Positions 55,911 through 64,000 of a DNA stretch of 64,000 nucleotides are shown here, in pieces. The translations under genes and the position numbers were made by a program. Numbering within the stretch: the first letter of the stretch is position 1; each line of letters begins with the position of its first letter. The stretch spans positions 9,237 through 73,236 of the forward strand of contig NZ_RQTJ01000003.1 in the NCBI RefSeq assembly GCF_003858535.1, given 5' to 3'. The stretch is from Paenimyroides viscosum. Its GTDB lineage: Bacteria > Bacteroidota > Bacteroidia > Flavobacteriales > Flavobacteriaceae. The notes beneath the pieces are model-generated. The model was not told where the DNA came from and searched no databases. It saw only the letters and a list, made by a program, of their open reading frames with translations.

Positions 55911-56789
55911 TTAAAACCTCCAAGCTAAAATTCGACTCTTTTTATTGCCTTGCGACATATCAATAACTTTGATTTCTTTGGCTGATTTTTTTAATTCGAT
56001 CTGTAATGGTTTCAGATTGTCTTCGTTCGATATTAAACTCGTAAACCAACCAAATTGCGTTTTAAACAGAAAACTTTCTTTAATGTAATTCAATACAAAA
56101 GCTAATTCGCCGCCATTGCACCACAATTCATTGCTTTCGCCTGAAAAATTGTTAATCAGTTTTGGATTTTTACCTTTATCCAATCCTTTTAACTTTCGAG
56201 TTGTCTGTGCTTCGGCTTCTTTTTTCGACTTAAAAAAAGGCGGATTGCACATTACTGCATCAAAATAATCCTCTTTATTAATGATTCCTATAAGTATCTT
56301 TTTATGATCAGATTGAACTCGTAATGTGATTTTAGAAGTTAAATGCGGATTTTTATCGATGATTTCTTGTGCTACTTCTATTGATTTTGGTTCGATATCG
56401 GTTGCCACAAAATTCCAATTATAAACAGAACTTCCAATAAGCGGATACACCAAACTTGCGCCCGTACCAATATCCAAAACAGTAGGTTTCTGTGAATCAT
56501 CAACCTTTAATAAATCTGCTAAATAATGCATATAATCAGCCCGACCCGGAATAGGTGGCACCAAGTTTTGATTAGGAATATCCCAAAAATCCAAATTATA
56601 AAAATGCAGCAACAACGCTTTGTTCAACAAATAAACTGCCTTAGGATTGGCAAACTGCAACGTATCCATTCCTTCTCTATTTTTTACAATAAACTGTTTT
56701 AATTCGGGAACTTTTAGTATCAATTCCTGAAAATTATAAGGTTGATTATGAAAACTACGCGGGTGCAATTTATTTTTTGTATTATTCAT
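55911..56789 (-). CDS. rlmF: 23S rRNA (adenine1618-N6)-methyltransferase
   Basis: SAM-dependent enzyme methylating N6 of A1618 in 23S rRNA. 292 residues: family start LHPRSFHNQPYNF, FWDIPNQNLVPPIPGRADYMHYLADLL, motif I VLDIGTGASLVYPLIGS, VATDIEP and the catalytic NPPF in VMCNPPFFKSKKEA, then FSGESNELWCNGGELAFV. All are characteristic of RlmF (YbiN). Single gene, separated from guaA by a terminator. Confidence 0.94.
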   Translation of the reverse strand: MNNTKNKLHPRSFHNQPYNFQELILKVPELKQFIVKNREGMDTLQFANPKAVYLLNKALLLHFYNLDFWDIPNQNLVPPIPGRADYMHYLADLLKVDDSQKPTVLDIGTGASLVYPLIGSSVYNWNFVATDIEPKSIEVAQEIIDKNPHLTSKITLRVQSDHKKILIGIINKEDYFDAVMCNPPFFKSKKEAEAQTTRKLKGLDKGKNPKLINNFSGESNELWCNGGELAFVLNYIKESFLFKTQFGWFTSLISNEDNLKPLQIELKKSAKEIKVIDMSQGNKKSRILAWRF

Positions 56790-56810
56790 TTAGAAACGAT
56801 TTTATATAAA

Positions 56811-56841
56811 AACAGCCTTAAAATTTATATTTAAGGCTGTT
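56811..56841 (-). terminator. Terminator of guaA
   Basis: Twelve-base inverted repeat AACAGCCTTAAA/TTTAAGGCTGTT with a 7-base loop; followed on the minus strand by five T. Confidence 0.9.
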
Positions 56842-56849
56842 GTAATTAT

Positions 56850-58382
56850 TTATTCCCACTCAATGGTTGCTGGTGGTTTAGAGCTGATATCGTAAGCAAC
56901 ACGGTTAATTCCTTTAACTTCGTTTATGATTCGGTTTGAAACCAATTCTAAAAACTCGTAAGGTAATTTGCTCCAAGTTGCGGTCATAAAATCAATAGTG
57001 TTTGCAGAACGAACAACCGCAGTATATTCATACGTACGTTCATCGCCCATTACTCCTACCGATTTTACCGGTAACAATACTACGAAAGCCTGTGAAACTT
57101 CGTCGTACAAATTATGACTGTAAAGCTCATCGATAAAAATCTGATCAGCTTCTTGTAAAATTCGAACTTTTTCTTCGTCAACTTCACCTAAAACGCGGAT
57201 TCCTAATCCTGGTCCAGGGAACGGATGACGATACACTAATTCACGCGGAATACCTAACTCAACCCCTACTTTACGAACTTCGTCTTTAAACAATTCACGT
57301 AACGGTTCTAACAACTGCAACTTCATGTGTTCTGGTAAACCACCAACATTATGATGTGATTTTATGGTTGCCGATGGTCCTTTTACAGACTGTGATTCAA
57401 TAACATCAGGATAGATCGTACCTTGCGCCAAGAATGACGCATCACCAAATTTTTGAGATTCTTCATCAAAAACAGCCACGAAATCACGACCAATTGCCTT
57501 ACGTTTAGCTTCAGGCTCATCGATTCCTTTCAAACTGTTCAAGAAACGTTCAGAAGCATCAACCATTTTAATATTCATGTGGAAGTGCTTGCCGTAATTT
57601 TCCATTACTTTTTTGCCTTCGTCTTTACGCAATAAACCTGTATCAACAAAAATACAAGTCAATTGATCGCCAATAGCACGGTGAATTAATACCGCTGCAA
57701 CCGAAGAATCAACACCTCCAGAAAGTCCTAAAATAACTTTTTTATCACCAACAACATCTTTAATACGTTGAATTTCGGTTTCGATAAAATCTTTTAAAAC
57801 CCAGTTTTTCTCTGCTTTACAGATATTGAAAACAAAGTTTTCTAACATTTTAGATCCAAATTCAGAATGAGTAACTTCCGGGTGAAACTGAACCGCAAAA
57901 ATATTTCTGCTTTCGTTTGCAATAGCAGCAATATCAATGTTCGATTTTCCTGAAACAACAAAACCTTCCGGAGCTTTTATTACTTCATCAAAATGGCTCA
58001 TCCATACAATAGATTTTTCTGGAACGCCATTAAACAAACTGTTTTGTGCTAAAACCGTTAATTCTGATTTTCCGTATTCACCTTTTTCGCCTTTTTTAAC
58101 TTCACCACCCAAAAGATGCGAAATTAACTGCATACCGTAACAAATTCCTAAAACAGGCACGCCCATTTCAAACAGTTCTTTATCAATTAAAGCAGCGTCG
58201 GCTCCAAAAACAGAAGAAGGTCCGCCCGACAAAATAATTCCTGTAGGATTGTGTTTCTTAATTTCGGCAATTGGAGTGTTGTAAGGAATAATTTCAGTGT
58301 AAACTCCAAATTCTCGAATTCGGCGTGCAATTAACTGATTGTATTGCGAACCAAAATCTAAAATAATAATACCTTGTGTCAT
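56850..58382 (-). CDS. guaA: GMP synthase (glutamine-hydrolysing)
   Basis: Converts XMP to GMP with ATP and glutamine. 510 residues: class I amidotransferase domain with catalytic Cys in LGICYGMQL and His/Glu of AVQFHPEVTH, ATP-pyrophosphatase domain with [13 protein letters not shown], and the dimerisation end with PKPPATIEWE-like residues. The frame opens 14 codons upstream (MQELAYFC), but that part covers the promoter, so the inner ATG (MTQGIIIL) is used. Confidence 0.97.
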   Translation of the reverse strand: MTQGIIILDFGSQYNQLIARRIREFGVYTEIIPYNTPIAEIKKHNPTGIILSGGPSSVFGADAALIDKELFEMGVPVLGICYGMQLISHLLGGEVKKGEKGEYGKSELTVLAQNSLFNGVPEKSIVWMSHFDEVIKAPEGFVVSGKSNIDIAAIANESRNIFAVQFHPEVTHSEFGSKMLENFVFNICKAEKNWVLKDFIETEIQRIKDVVGDKKVILGLSGGVDSSVAAVLIHRAIGDQLTCIFVDTGLLRKDEGKKVMENYGKHFHMNIKMVDASERFLNSLKGIDEPEAKRKAIGRDFVAVFDEESQKFGDASFLAQGTIYPDVIESQSVKGPSATIKSHHNVGGLPEHMKLQLLEPLRELFKDEVRKVGVELGIPRELVYRHPFPGPGLGIRVLGEVDEEKVRILQEADQIFIDELYSHNLYDEVSQAFVVLLPVKSVGVMGDERTYEYTAVVRSANTIDFMTATWSKLPYEFLELVSNRIINEVKGINRVAYDISSKPPATIEWE

Positions 58383-58401
58383 TGTGTTGTGTATCTTTGT
58401 G

Positions 58402-58409
58402 CAAAAATA
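58402..58409 (-). promoter_or_regulatory. -7 box of guaA
   Basis: TATTTTTG followed by C on the minus strand, 19 bases before the start codon. The -33 is weak. No guanine or xanthine riboswitch-like leader fits in so short a space. Confidence 0.5.
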
Positions 58410-58523
58410 AGCTAATTCTTGCATTTTTAAAATATATCGGCTTTTTTTTAAACTTATTTTTTTTGATTTGCTGAAAATTGGAACTATTTTTGTTAAGTAC
58501 TTGTAAATTTAAATGTATTAGTT

Positions 58524-59282
58524 ATGAAATGGTTTAACAAAGCTTTTATTGTAATACTGCTTATGTATTTCTTTAGCGCTTGTAAAAAAGATGATAAGGT
58601 TGCCGTAATTATTGAACCCGCAATGTTAGATACTATTTTTAGCAATACGTTTGAAGGGATTATTCCTTGCCCTGATTGTCCCGGTGTTGAAACTTCTATT
58701 AGAATATATAAAGACAGTACTATTTCCCGAACTATTTATTACGAAGCTAAGAACGAGTTACCTTTAACTAAAGTAGGTACTTGGAAACTTAAAGACAGTG
58801 TGTTTATAGCTACATTTGATCGCGAAAAGTTGTTCTTTAAAATTAAAGATCATAATAGTATTTTACGAGTTGGTAGCGATTTAAAAGAAGTTAAGGGCGA
58901 ACTTGCTCCCGATTACGTTTTACATAAAAAAGATAAATTTAAATTTAGTTCTATTGAAGGTGATTATACTGTTGGAGATACCTTAAATTTATTTAATAAA
59001 TTAAATATAGAACACTTAAAAAACGATAAGTATAATTTACATTTTACTTTTTATAATAAATTAGACTCGTTAACAAATTGTACTACGAAATTAAACGCCA
59101 TTTTAGATAATAGTTACCAATTAAATGCTGCTTTAAAACCTGATGGGAATTTAAGAATTGTGTTTACTAAAAAAGAAGCGCATGTTTTGTTTGAAAACAT
59201 TCATAAAGATTCTGTGAAATTTAATTGTAATGATAGTTTGCGTTTTGTTCCTTTTCAAGCATCATATACAAAAAGACAATAA
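58524..59282 (+). CDS. NlpE-like copper-resistance lipoprotein
   Basis: 252 residues with a lipoprotein signal (lipobox FFSAC, Cys near 20). The N-terminal NlpE-type domain is recognised by TFEGIIPCPDCPGVETSIRIYKDST with a CxxC pair (GIIPCADC in E. coli NlpE), then TWKLKDSVFIATF. The second half shows a second beta domain (GDYTVGDTLNLFNKLN). NlpE senses surface or copper stress in enterobacteria; here only the domain is seen. Not linked to known copper genes. Confidence 0.8.
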   Translation: MKWFNKAFIVILLMYFFSACKKDDKVAVIIEPAMLDTIFSNTFEGIIPCPDCPGVETSIRIYKDSTISRTIYYEAKNELPLTKVGTWKLKDSVFIATFDREKLFFKIKDHNSILRVGSDLKEVKGELAPDYVLHKKDKFKFSSIEGDYTVGDTLNLFNKLNIEHLKNDKYNLHFTFYNKLDSLTNCTTKLNAILDNSYQLNAALKPDGNLRIVFTKKEAHVLFENIHKDSVKFNCNDSLRFVPFQASYTKRQ

Positions 59283-59454
59283 TTTGTAGTTTTTATAAAG
59301 AATTAAAACCGCGGTGAGAATCTAATTTTATCTATTTTTATTAGAATTTATTTTAAACTTAATTTTTTTTTAATTTTATTTTTTCAGCAACTATCTGATT
59401 ACTAAATACAAGAAAAAAAAAGCAATTTTTTTTCATAAAAAACCCAATAAAAGC

Positions 59455-59485
59455 TTTGGTAATTAAAAAAACCACTCTATATTTG
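59455..59485 (+). promoter_or_regulatory. Consensus promoter of tRNA-Tyr
   Basis: TTTG (59455-59458), 19 bases, TATATTTG (59478-59485) followed by C: an exact match to the Bacteroidota housekeeping consensus. Transcription should begin near 59491, giving a 5-prime leader of about 78 bases trimmed by RNase P. The preceding 59283-59454 is A/T-rich and shows no gene. Confidence 0.85.
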
Positions 59486-59568
59486 CACCGTTGAAAACAA
59501 CAAAAGAAACAAACAAATAGCTGTTACAAAATAACAAATTAAGTATGTTTTTAGAGTTGCAAGCCAAT

Positions 59569-59649
59569 GGGGAGATACTCAAGCGGCCAACGAGGACGGA
59601 CTGTAAATCCGTTGGGAAACCTTCGCAGGTTCGAATCCTGCTCTCCCCA
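59569..59649 (+). tRNA. tRNA-Tyr (GTA)
   Basis: 81 bases. Acceptor GGGGAGA (59569-59575) pairs with TCTCCCC (59642-59648), discriminator A at 59649. D-arm CTC/GAG, anticodon arm ACGGA-CTGTAAA-TCCGT with anticodon GTA at 59603-59605, a long variable arm as in type II tRNAs, and T-arm with GGTTCGAATCC. The terminal CCA is not encoded. It has a consensus promoter and its own terminator. Confidence 0.97.
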
Positions 59650-59650
59650 C

Positions 59651-59681
59651 AAAAAAGCTACCAGAAATGGTAGCTTTTTTT
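59651..59681 (+). terminator. Terminator of tRNA-Tyr
   Basis: Stem AAAAAAGCTACCA/TGGTAGCTTTTTT with loop GAAA, ending in seven T. Confidence 0.93.
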
Positions 59682-59702
59682 AATTTAAACAAAGTTTATA
59701 CC

Positions 59703-59736
59703 AAAAAAAAAATCCTAAATAGAACTATTCAGGATT
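59703..59736 (-). terminator. Terminator of fsa
   Basis: Inverted repeat AATCCTAAATAG/CTATTCAGGATT with one mismatch; the minus-strand copy is followed by a run of about ten T. It lies 12 bases beyond the fsa stop. Confidence 0.8.
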
Positions 59737-59747
59737 TTAGATATTTT

Positions 59748-60404
59748 TTATTTATTCCCTTTAGCGTAATCTGCTAAAAATTGTTCTAACCCTGAATCGG
59801 TTAACGGGTGTTTCAGTAATCCTAAAATAGAACTTAACGGACCTGTCATTACATCGGCACCAATTTTAGCGCAATTAATAATATGCATTGTGTGACGGAC
59901 TGATGCTGCCAAAATCTGAGTTTCGAAAGCGTAGTTGTCATAAATCAATCTAATTTCATCGATCAGGTTTAAACCATCGGTAGAGATATCATCTAAACGA
60001 CCAATAAAAGGCGATACATAAGTTGCACCTGCTTTTGCAGCCAATAACGCCTGCCCTGCCGAAAACACTAATGTAACATTGGTTCTAATGCCTTTATCAG
60101 AAAAATATTTGCAGGCTTTAATACCATCTTGTGTCATTGGAATTTTCACTACAATCTGCTCGTTTAATTCCGCCAATTCCTCACCTTCTTTAATTATTCC
60201 TTCGTAATCGGTCGCAATAACTTCGGCACTAACATCGCCATCAACAATAGTGCATATATCAACATAATGCTTTAAAATATTGTTCTTTCCGGTGATGCCT
60301 TCTTTCGCCATTAACGACGGATTTGTTGTAACGCCGTCTAAAACTCCTAAAGCTTGTGCTTCTTTAATTTGTTCAAGGTTTGCTGTATCTATAAAAAATT
60401 TCAT
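59748..60404 (-). CDS. fsa: Fructose-6-phosphate aldolase / small transaldolase
   Basis: 218-residue TIM barrel of the transaldolase family 3B/FSA type. Seen: [16 protein letters not shown], the active-site [13 protein letters not shown], Schiff-base Lys87 in [34 protein letters not shown] and ILAASVRH. Members of this short class act either as transaldolase in the pentose-phosphate pathway or as fructose-6-phosphate aldolase; Gln versus Glu and Tyr signatures cannot be settled by eye. In Bacteroidota a transaldolase role is likely. Confidence 0.88.
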   Translation of the reverse strand: MKFFIDTANLEQIKEAQALGVLDGVTTNPSLMAKEGITGKNNILKHYVDICTIVDGDVSAEVIATDYEGIIKEGEELAELNEQIVVKIPMTQDGIKACKYFSDKGIRTNVTLVFSAGQALLAAKAGATYVSPFIGRLDDISTDGLNLIDEIRLIYDNYAFETQILAASVRHTMHIINCAKIGADVMTGPLSSILGLLKHPLTDSGLEQFLADYAKGNK

Positions 60405-60536
60405 TGTGTTGTAGTTTTAATTATTTATAAAATTAATTGGTCTTTAACTTCAGATTATTTAAATTTTAATGATTTTTATGTAAGATTTTATACCAACTAA
60501 AAGTTAGTGAAAATTTGCGAAACTGTAGCAAATAAA

Positions 60537-61343
60537 TTATTTAATTTTATAATGATTCATCAGCATTTTTTCATAAACAGTATCTGGCAGAATCTTTTTT
60601 AGAAAGATAGAAAATTTCTGCATAAAAGCACCTACTTTATAATGAACTTTTGGATTTTTTGCCTGAATGATTTCATCAATTGCTTTTGCCATTTCAATTG
60701 GATCTCCGCCATCATTTACATGCTCATTAATTGTTGCAAGCTGCTGACCGTAAATTTCTTTGTATGGCGATTGATCTAAAACTGGAGCATGAAAACGTCG
60801 AGCAGCAATATCGGTTGCAAAATCTCCCGGAGCCACATTTGTAACTCTAATATTAAAAGGTTTTAATTCCATTCGTATTGATTCGGTAATCAGTTCCAAA
60901 GCTCCTTTCGATGCCGAATAAATTCCGCGGTAAGGCAAGCCCATATAACCCGCGATCGATGTTACATTAATGATTAAACCCGATTTTTGTTCGCGCATTT
61001 GTGGTAAAACCGCTTTCATAACTTCAATTGGTCCAAAAACATTGGTATGAAAATTATTCTGAATTTCATCTAACGGAATTTCCTCAATTGGTCCCGTAAT
61101 TCCTACTCCTGCATTGTTAATCAGTACATCAATTCTACCTTCTTTCGCAATCACTTCGGCAACTGCACTTTGTATCGATTCATTGTTTCTAACATCAATT
61201 GCAACCAACGGAAAACTGCTGTTCGCAACACTTGCTGGATTTCTACTACTGCCATAAACCGTGTAACCTTTGGTTATTAAAAAGTTTCCAACGGTTTTGC
61301 CAATGCCTGATGATCCGCCAGTTATCAATACAACTTTGTTCAT
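60537..61343 (-). CDS. SDR family oxidoreductase
   Basis: 268-residue short-chain dehydrogenase: NAD(P)-binding LITGGSSGIGKTVG near 6-19, VLINNAGVGITGPIEE, catalytic Ser in INVTSIAGYMGLP and the YxxxK of GIYSASKGALELITES. Substrate unknown (a hydroxy/keto compound). Start at the ATG giving MNKVVLITGG; six codons upstream is a non-conserved extension. Divergent from the M28 peptidase gene. Confidence 0.9.
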   Translation of the reverse strand: MNKVVLITGGSSGIGKTVGNFLITKGYTVYGSSRNPASVANSSFPLVAIDVRNNESIQSAVAEVIAKEGRIDVLINNAGVGITGPIEEIPLDEIQNNFHTNVFGPIEVMKAVLPQMREQKSGLIINVTSIAGYMGLPYRGIYSASKGALELITESIRMELKPFNIRVTNVAPGDFATDIAARRFHAPVLDQSPYKEIYGQQLATINEHVNDGGDPIEMAKAIDEIIQAKNPKVHYKVGAFMQKFSIFLKKILPDTVYEKMLMNHYKIK

Positions 61344-61358
61344 TTTTAATATTTTCAA

Positions 61359-61366
61359 CAAATATA
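61359..61366 (-). promoter_or_regulatory. -7 box of the SDR gene
   Basis: TATATTTG on the minus strand, 15 bases before the ATG; -33 unclear. Confidence 0.45.
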
Positions 61367-61422
61367 CAATAGCAAATCGTAAAAAGTAGTATTTTTAGTA
61401 TCTGTAAAGTAAAATTGTACAC

Positions 61423-62436
61423 ATGAAATTTAAAAATAAAATGTTTCTTTTTATCGCGGTGGCGTCTTTAAATTCGGGCTTTATTCATGCCCAAAAACAA
61501 AAAGACCGTGTAAAGGAAATGATGGAAAATCTATCGAAAGAAGAATTAATAAAACATCTTTCTATAATTGCAGGTGATGAAATGGAAGGCAGAAAAACAG
61601 GTGAAGCCGGACAAAAAATGGCTGCTAATTACCTGCGAAATGTCTATAAAAATTTAGGAATTGCAGCTTTGCCAGGAACAGATGATTATTATCAGCCGGT
61701 TCCATCTGAAGCTATGAAACGTATGTTCAGCCCTAAATTAAACGACAGCGAAAATGTTGTTGCCTATATAAAAGGTAGCGAAAAACCCGATGAATACTTG
61801 GTGATTTCTGCACATTACGATCATGTTGGAATTGCAAATGGTGAAATTTATAATGGTGCCGATGATAATGGAACCGGAACTACAGCGCTGTTAGAAATGG
61901 CGCGTATGTTAAAAATTGCCGAGAAAAACGGTAACGGACCAAAACGATCAATTATTTTTCTTCATTGTACCGGTGAAGAATATGGTTTGCACGGATCACG
62001 TTTTTTTGTAAATTCTAAAATTATTCCTTTAGAAAATATTGTTGCTAATTTAAATGTTGATATGATTGGTAGAAGGGATTTTACCTACGAAAAATCAAAA
62101 AAAGAATATATTTATTTAGTAGGGAGTGATAAATTAAGCACAGAATTACACGATATTTCTGAAGCCATGAACAAAAAGTACACTAAATTGGTTTTAGATT
62201 ATACGTATAACAATGACAAACATCCCGAAATGATTTATTACAGATCAGATCATTACAACTTTGCTAAATACAATATTCCGGTAATTTTTTATTACAGCGG
62301 CGAACACACAGATTACCATAAACCAACAGATACGGTTGATAAAATTAATTTTGACGACATGCTTAAACGTACGCAATTAATTTTTGTAACTGCTTGGGAA
62401 ATAGCAAATAGAGCTGAACGAATTAAACTAAAATAA
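61423..62436 (+). CDS. Secreted M28 family metallopeptidase
   Basis: 337 residues with a signal peptide (MKFKNKMFLFIAVASLNSGFIHAQ). The co-catalytic two-zinc site is complete: His and Asp of ISAHYDHVG, Asp of YNGADDNGTGT, Glu-Glu of CTGEEYGLHGS, Asp of NVDMIG and His of SGEHTDYHKPTD. Such aminopeptidase-like enzymes act in the periplasm or outside the cell on peptides. Followed 2 bases later by a secreted protein gene, probably one operon. Confidence 0.93.
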   Translation: MKFKNKMFLFIAVASLNSGFIHAQKQKDRVKEMMENLSKEELIKHLSIIAGDEMEGRKTGEAGQKMAANYLRNVYKNLGIAALPGTDDYYQPVPSEAMKRMFSPKLNDSENVVAYIKGSEKPDEYLVISAHYDHVGIANGEIYNGADDNGTGTTALLEMARMLKIAEKNGNGPKRSIIFLHCTGEEYGLHGSRFFVNSKIIPLENIVANLNVDMIGRRDFTYEKSKKEYIYLVGSDKLSTELHDISEAMNKKYTKLVLDYTYNNDKHPEMIYYRSDHYNFAKYNIPVIFYYSGEHTDYHKPTDTVDKINFDDMLKRTQLIFVTAWEIANRAERIKLK

Positions 62437-62438
62437 TA

Positions 62439-62900
62439 ATGAAAAATATCATTCTAACACTTGTATGTGTGTTTTTGGGAACATCGGTTTTTGCACAGAA
62501 TAACGATGCCGAAATTAAAACAATACAAACCTATATACAGTCAACATCGCAAAATGAATGGTTCGATCCTATAAACAAGCCAGGTACAAACGCCAAAGGT
62601 TTAGCTTATGACTTATCGTACTACGTTTTAGCAGATGATTCTGTCTTTTCAATTATTTATACTGTTTTTGATAAATACACCCTGCAAAAAGTTTTTTATT
62701 ACAAGCAGAATGAACTTATTGCGTGCATTGTTGAAGAAACCGATGCTAACAACGCAAACAAATTATTGCGTTACGCAGATTACTTCTTTAAAAATGGACA
62801 ACTAATTAATACAGCTGACGAAAATAAAGAGCTTCCATCTAATTTATTATATGCAGAAGGGGTCCAAAAATTAAAAGAAGTAGATTTTACTCAAAAGTAA
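62439..62900 (+). CDS. Secreted protein of unknown function
   Basis: 153 residues: signal peptide MKNIILTLVCVFLGTSVFAQ, then a domain with YIQSTSQNEWFDPINKPG, YYVLADDSVFSIIYTVFDKYTLQKVFYYKQNELIACIVEETD. I do not recognise the family. The 2-base gap to the peptidase gene suggests co-expression. Confidence 0.65.
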   Translation: MKNIILTLVCVFLGTSVFAQNNDAEIKTIQTYIQSTSQNEWFDPINKPGTNAKGLAYDLSYYVLADDSVFSIIYTVFDKYTLQKVFYYKQNELIACIVEETDANNANKLLRYADYFFKNGQLINTADENKELPSNLLYAEGVQKLKEVDFTQK

Positions 62901-62971
62901 TTACAAAAAGAATGTATTTGTGCCAAAAAAATATTATTTTGCAAATGCAGTAACATAAACAATGAAAAAAT

Positions 62972-64000
62972 ATGTCGCAAATAGGTAGATTATTTGATAT
63001 TCCTTATTATCAGTTACAAAATCATCCGTTAGAGAAAGCTTTTTCTACGAAATACAATGGTGTTTGGAAATCAACAAGCATTCAGGAATATATACAGCAA
63101 GCAAATTATGTTTCTAAGGCTTTGCTTTCAATGGGCGTTAAAAAGGGCGATAAAATTGCCTTAATTACTTCTACCAACAGAACCGAATGGAATATCATGG
63201 ATATTGGTATTTTGCAGACCGGTGCTGTTACCGTTCCTATTTATCCAACTATTTCGGAGCAAGATTATGAATACATTATAAAGCATTCCGAAAGCATTTA
63301 TGTGTTTGTTTCAGATAAAGAAATATTAGAGAAATTAGATCGTGTAAAATTTAATATTCCTAAACTTCGAGGCATTTATTCGTTCGATGAAATTCCTGGT
63401 TGCGCCAATTGGAAAGATATTTTAACTGCCGGTAAAGATGCTATGAACGATGCCGATTTGGAAGTTTCGAAAGCTAATGTAGAACCAAATGATTTAGCTT
63501 CTATTATATATACTTCAGGAACTACGGGCACACCAAAAGGTGTTTTATTAACGCACAATAACATTATTAGTAATGTGTTAGGCTCGTCAGAGCGCGTGCC
63601 GTTTGAACGTGGAAAGTACACTGGTTTGAGCTTTTTACCTTGTTGCCATATTTTTGAACGCATGATTTTGTATCTGTTTCAATATATGGGTGTATCGATT
63701 TATTTTGCTGAATCTATTGAGAAAATTTCCGATAACCTGCAAGAAGTAAAACCACAAGTAATGACGGTTGTACCTAGGGTTTTAGAAAAAGTATTTGATA
63801 AAATTTATGCCAAAGGATCAGAACTTTCGGGTATTAAAAAAGCATTATTCTTTTGGGCATTGCGTTTGGCTGAAGATTTTAAACCTTACGACGCAAATGG
63901 TGGTTTTTATGAATTTAAACTGAAAATTGCACGCAAACTGATCTTTTCTAAATGGCAAGCTGCCTTGGGTGGAAATTTAGAATTGTTGGTATCGGGTTCT
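62972..64000 (+). CDS. Long-chain fatty-acid--CoA ligase (partial, cut by window end)
   Basis: The first 343 codons of an AMP-forming acyl-CoA synthetase, open to the end of the window. Start MSQIGRLFDIPYYQLQN is the FadD/FAA-like bacterial form. Seen: MGVKKGDKIALITSTNRTEWN, the P-loop IIYTSGTTGTPKGVLLTH at about 172-189, and LPCCHIFERM and VMTVVPRVLEKVFDKI. Activates long-chain fatty acids for beta-oxidation or lipid synthesis. The C-terminal half, including the hinge and the fatty-acid tunnel, is missing here. Confidence 0.93.
   Translation, partial: MSQIGRLFDIPYYQLQNHPLEKAFSTKYNGVWKSTSIQEYIQQANYVSKALLSMGVKKGDKIALITSTNRTEWNIMDIGILQTGAVTVPIYPTISEQDYEYIIKHSESIYVFVSDKEILEKLDRVKFNIPKLRGIYSFDEIPGCANWKDILTAGKDAMNDADLEVSKANVEPNDLASIIYTSGTTGTPKGVLLTHNNIISNVLGSSERVPFERGKYTGLSFLPCCHIFERMILYLFQYMGVSIYFAESIEKISDNLQEVKPQVMTVVPRVLEKVFDKIYAKGSELSGIKKALFFWALRLAEDFKPYDANGGFYEFKLKIARKLIFSKWQAALGGNLELLVSGS

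Noticed and set aside
63376..63663. Minus-strand ORF inside the acyl-CoA ligase gene
   Set aside because: The plus strand encodes a clear AMP-binding enzyme; the minus frame is a shadow.

Overview
The window is a stretch of chromosome from a low-GC member of the Bacteroidota, most likely the family Flavobacteriaceae (Flavobacterium/Myroides-like). Several signs agree. Protein families are typical of that group (Bacteroidota-type PurM of about 390 residues, TamB without an adjacent TamA, DUF3820 next to pyrG, Fdt-type sugar enzymes). Shine-Dalgarno sites are weak, and several promoters fit the Bacteroidota pattern TTG/TTTG, then 19-22 bases, then TAnnTTTG. No phage, plasmid, insertion sequence or CRISPR array is visible. 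Most of the window is housekeeping core, with one accessory surface-polysaccharide block.

Layout. 1-2.2 kb: a degenerate tandem repeat, then pfkA-gap (glycolysis) on the minus strand. 2.2-6.7 kb: tamB. 6.8-10.3 kb: tsaD, a broken secreted-protein gene, rsmE and a THUMP-like methyltransferase on the plus strand. 10.4-10.8 kb: two dispersed palindromic repeats. 10.8-14.7 kb (minus): mqo, ruvX, purM, pcm. 14.9-19.0 kb (plus): a Gfo/Idh/MocA dehydrogenase, 3-hydroxybutyryl-CoA dehydrogenase, a DUF1015 protein and a YggS-type PLP protein. 19.0-19.6 kb: an antitoxin whose ParE/RelE-like toxin is frameshifted. 19.8-24.6 kb: a tightly packed plus-strand operon (DnaQ/GIY-YIG protein, potassium channel with a zinc ribbon, miaA, acyl-ACP thioesterase, lipoprotein, outer-membrane protein).

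24.7-35.7 kb: ftsE followed by a surface-glycan locus. It has a methyltransferase, four recognisable GT2/GT4 glycosyltransferases plus a fifth, more divergent one, a Wzx-type flippase, an acyltransferase, FdtA and FdtB enzymes for a dTDP-3-amino-3,6-dideoxyhexose, and a FemAB/GNAT-like acyltransferase. Six of these form one minus-strand operon. 35.9-39.1 kb: the translation operon thrS-infC-rpmI-rplT, with an AUU-started infC, a promoter inside the end of infC and a three-way-junction RNA just before rplT. 39.2-46.1 kb: dapD, a small cysteine-motif protein, acs, a FabK/nitronate monooxygenase-like enzyme, a lipoprotein, mnmA and a MORN-repeat protein. 46.3-48.0 kb: a DAO-family oxidoreductase and a lipoprotein. 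48.2-54.9 kb (minus): yidC, pyrG, DUF3820, a lipocalin-like protein, OsmC and a LysM/periplasmic-binding protein. 55.0-59.3 kb: a pentapeptide-repeat protein, rlmF, guaA and an NlpE-like lipoprotein. 59.5-64 kb: tRNA-Tyr with a consensus promoter and a terminator, fsa, an SDR dehydrogenase, an M28 peptidase, a secreted protein and the first part of a long-chain acyl-CoA ligase cut by the window end.

I found no clearly new defence or metabolic system. The observations I rate most worth following are the putative L20 autoregulatory RNA, the AUU start of infC, the missing conventional start of tamB, two gene disruptions (a toxin frameshift and an in-frame stop), the Tyr-to-Phe changes in the GIY-YIG domain of the exonuclease fusion, and several families of dispersed palindromic repeats.
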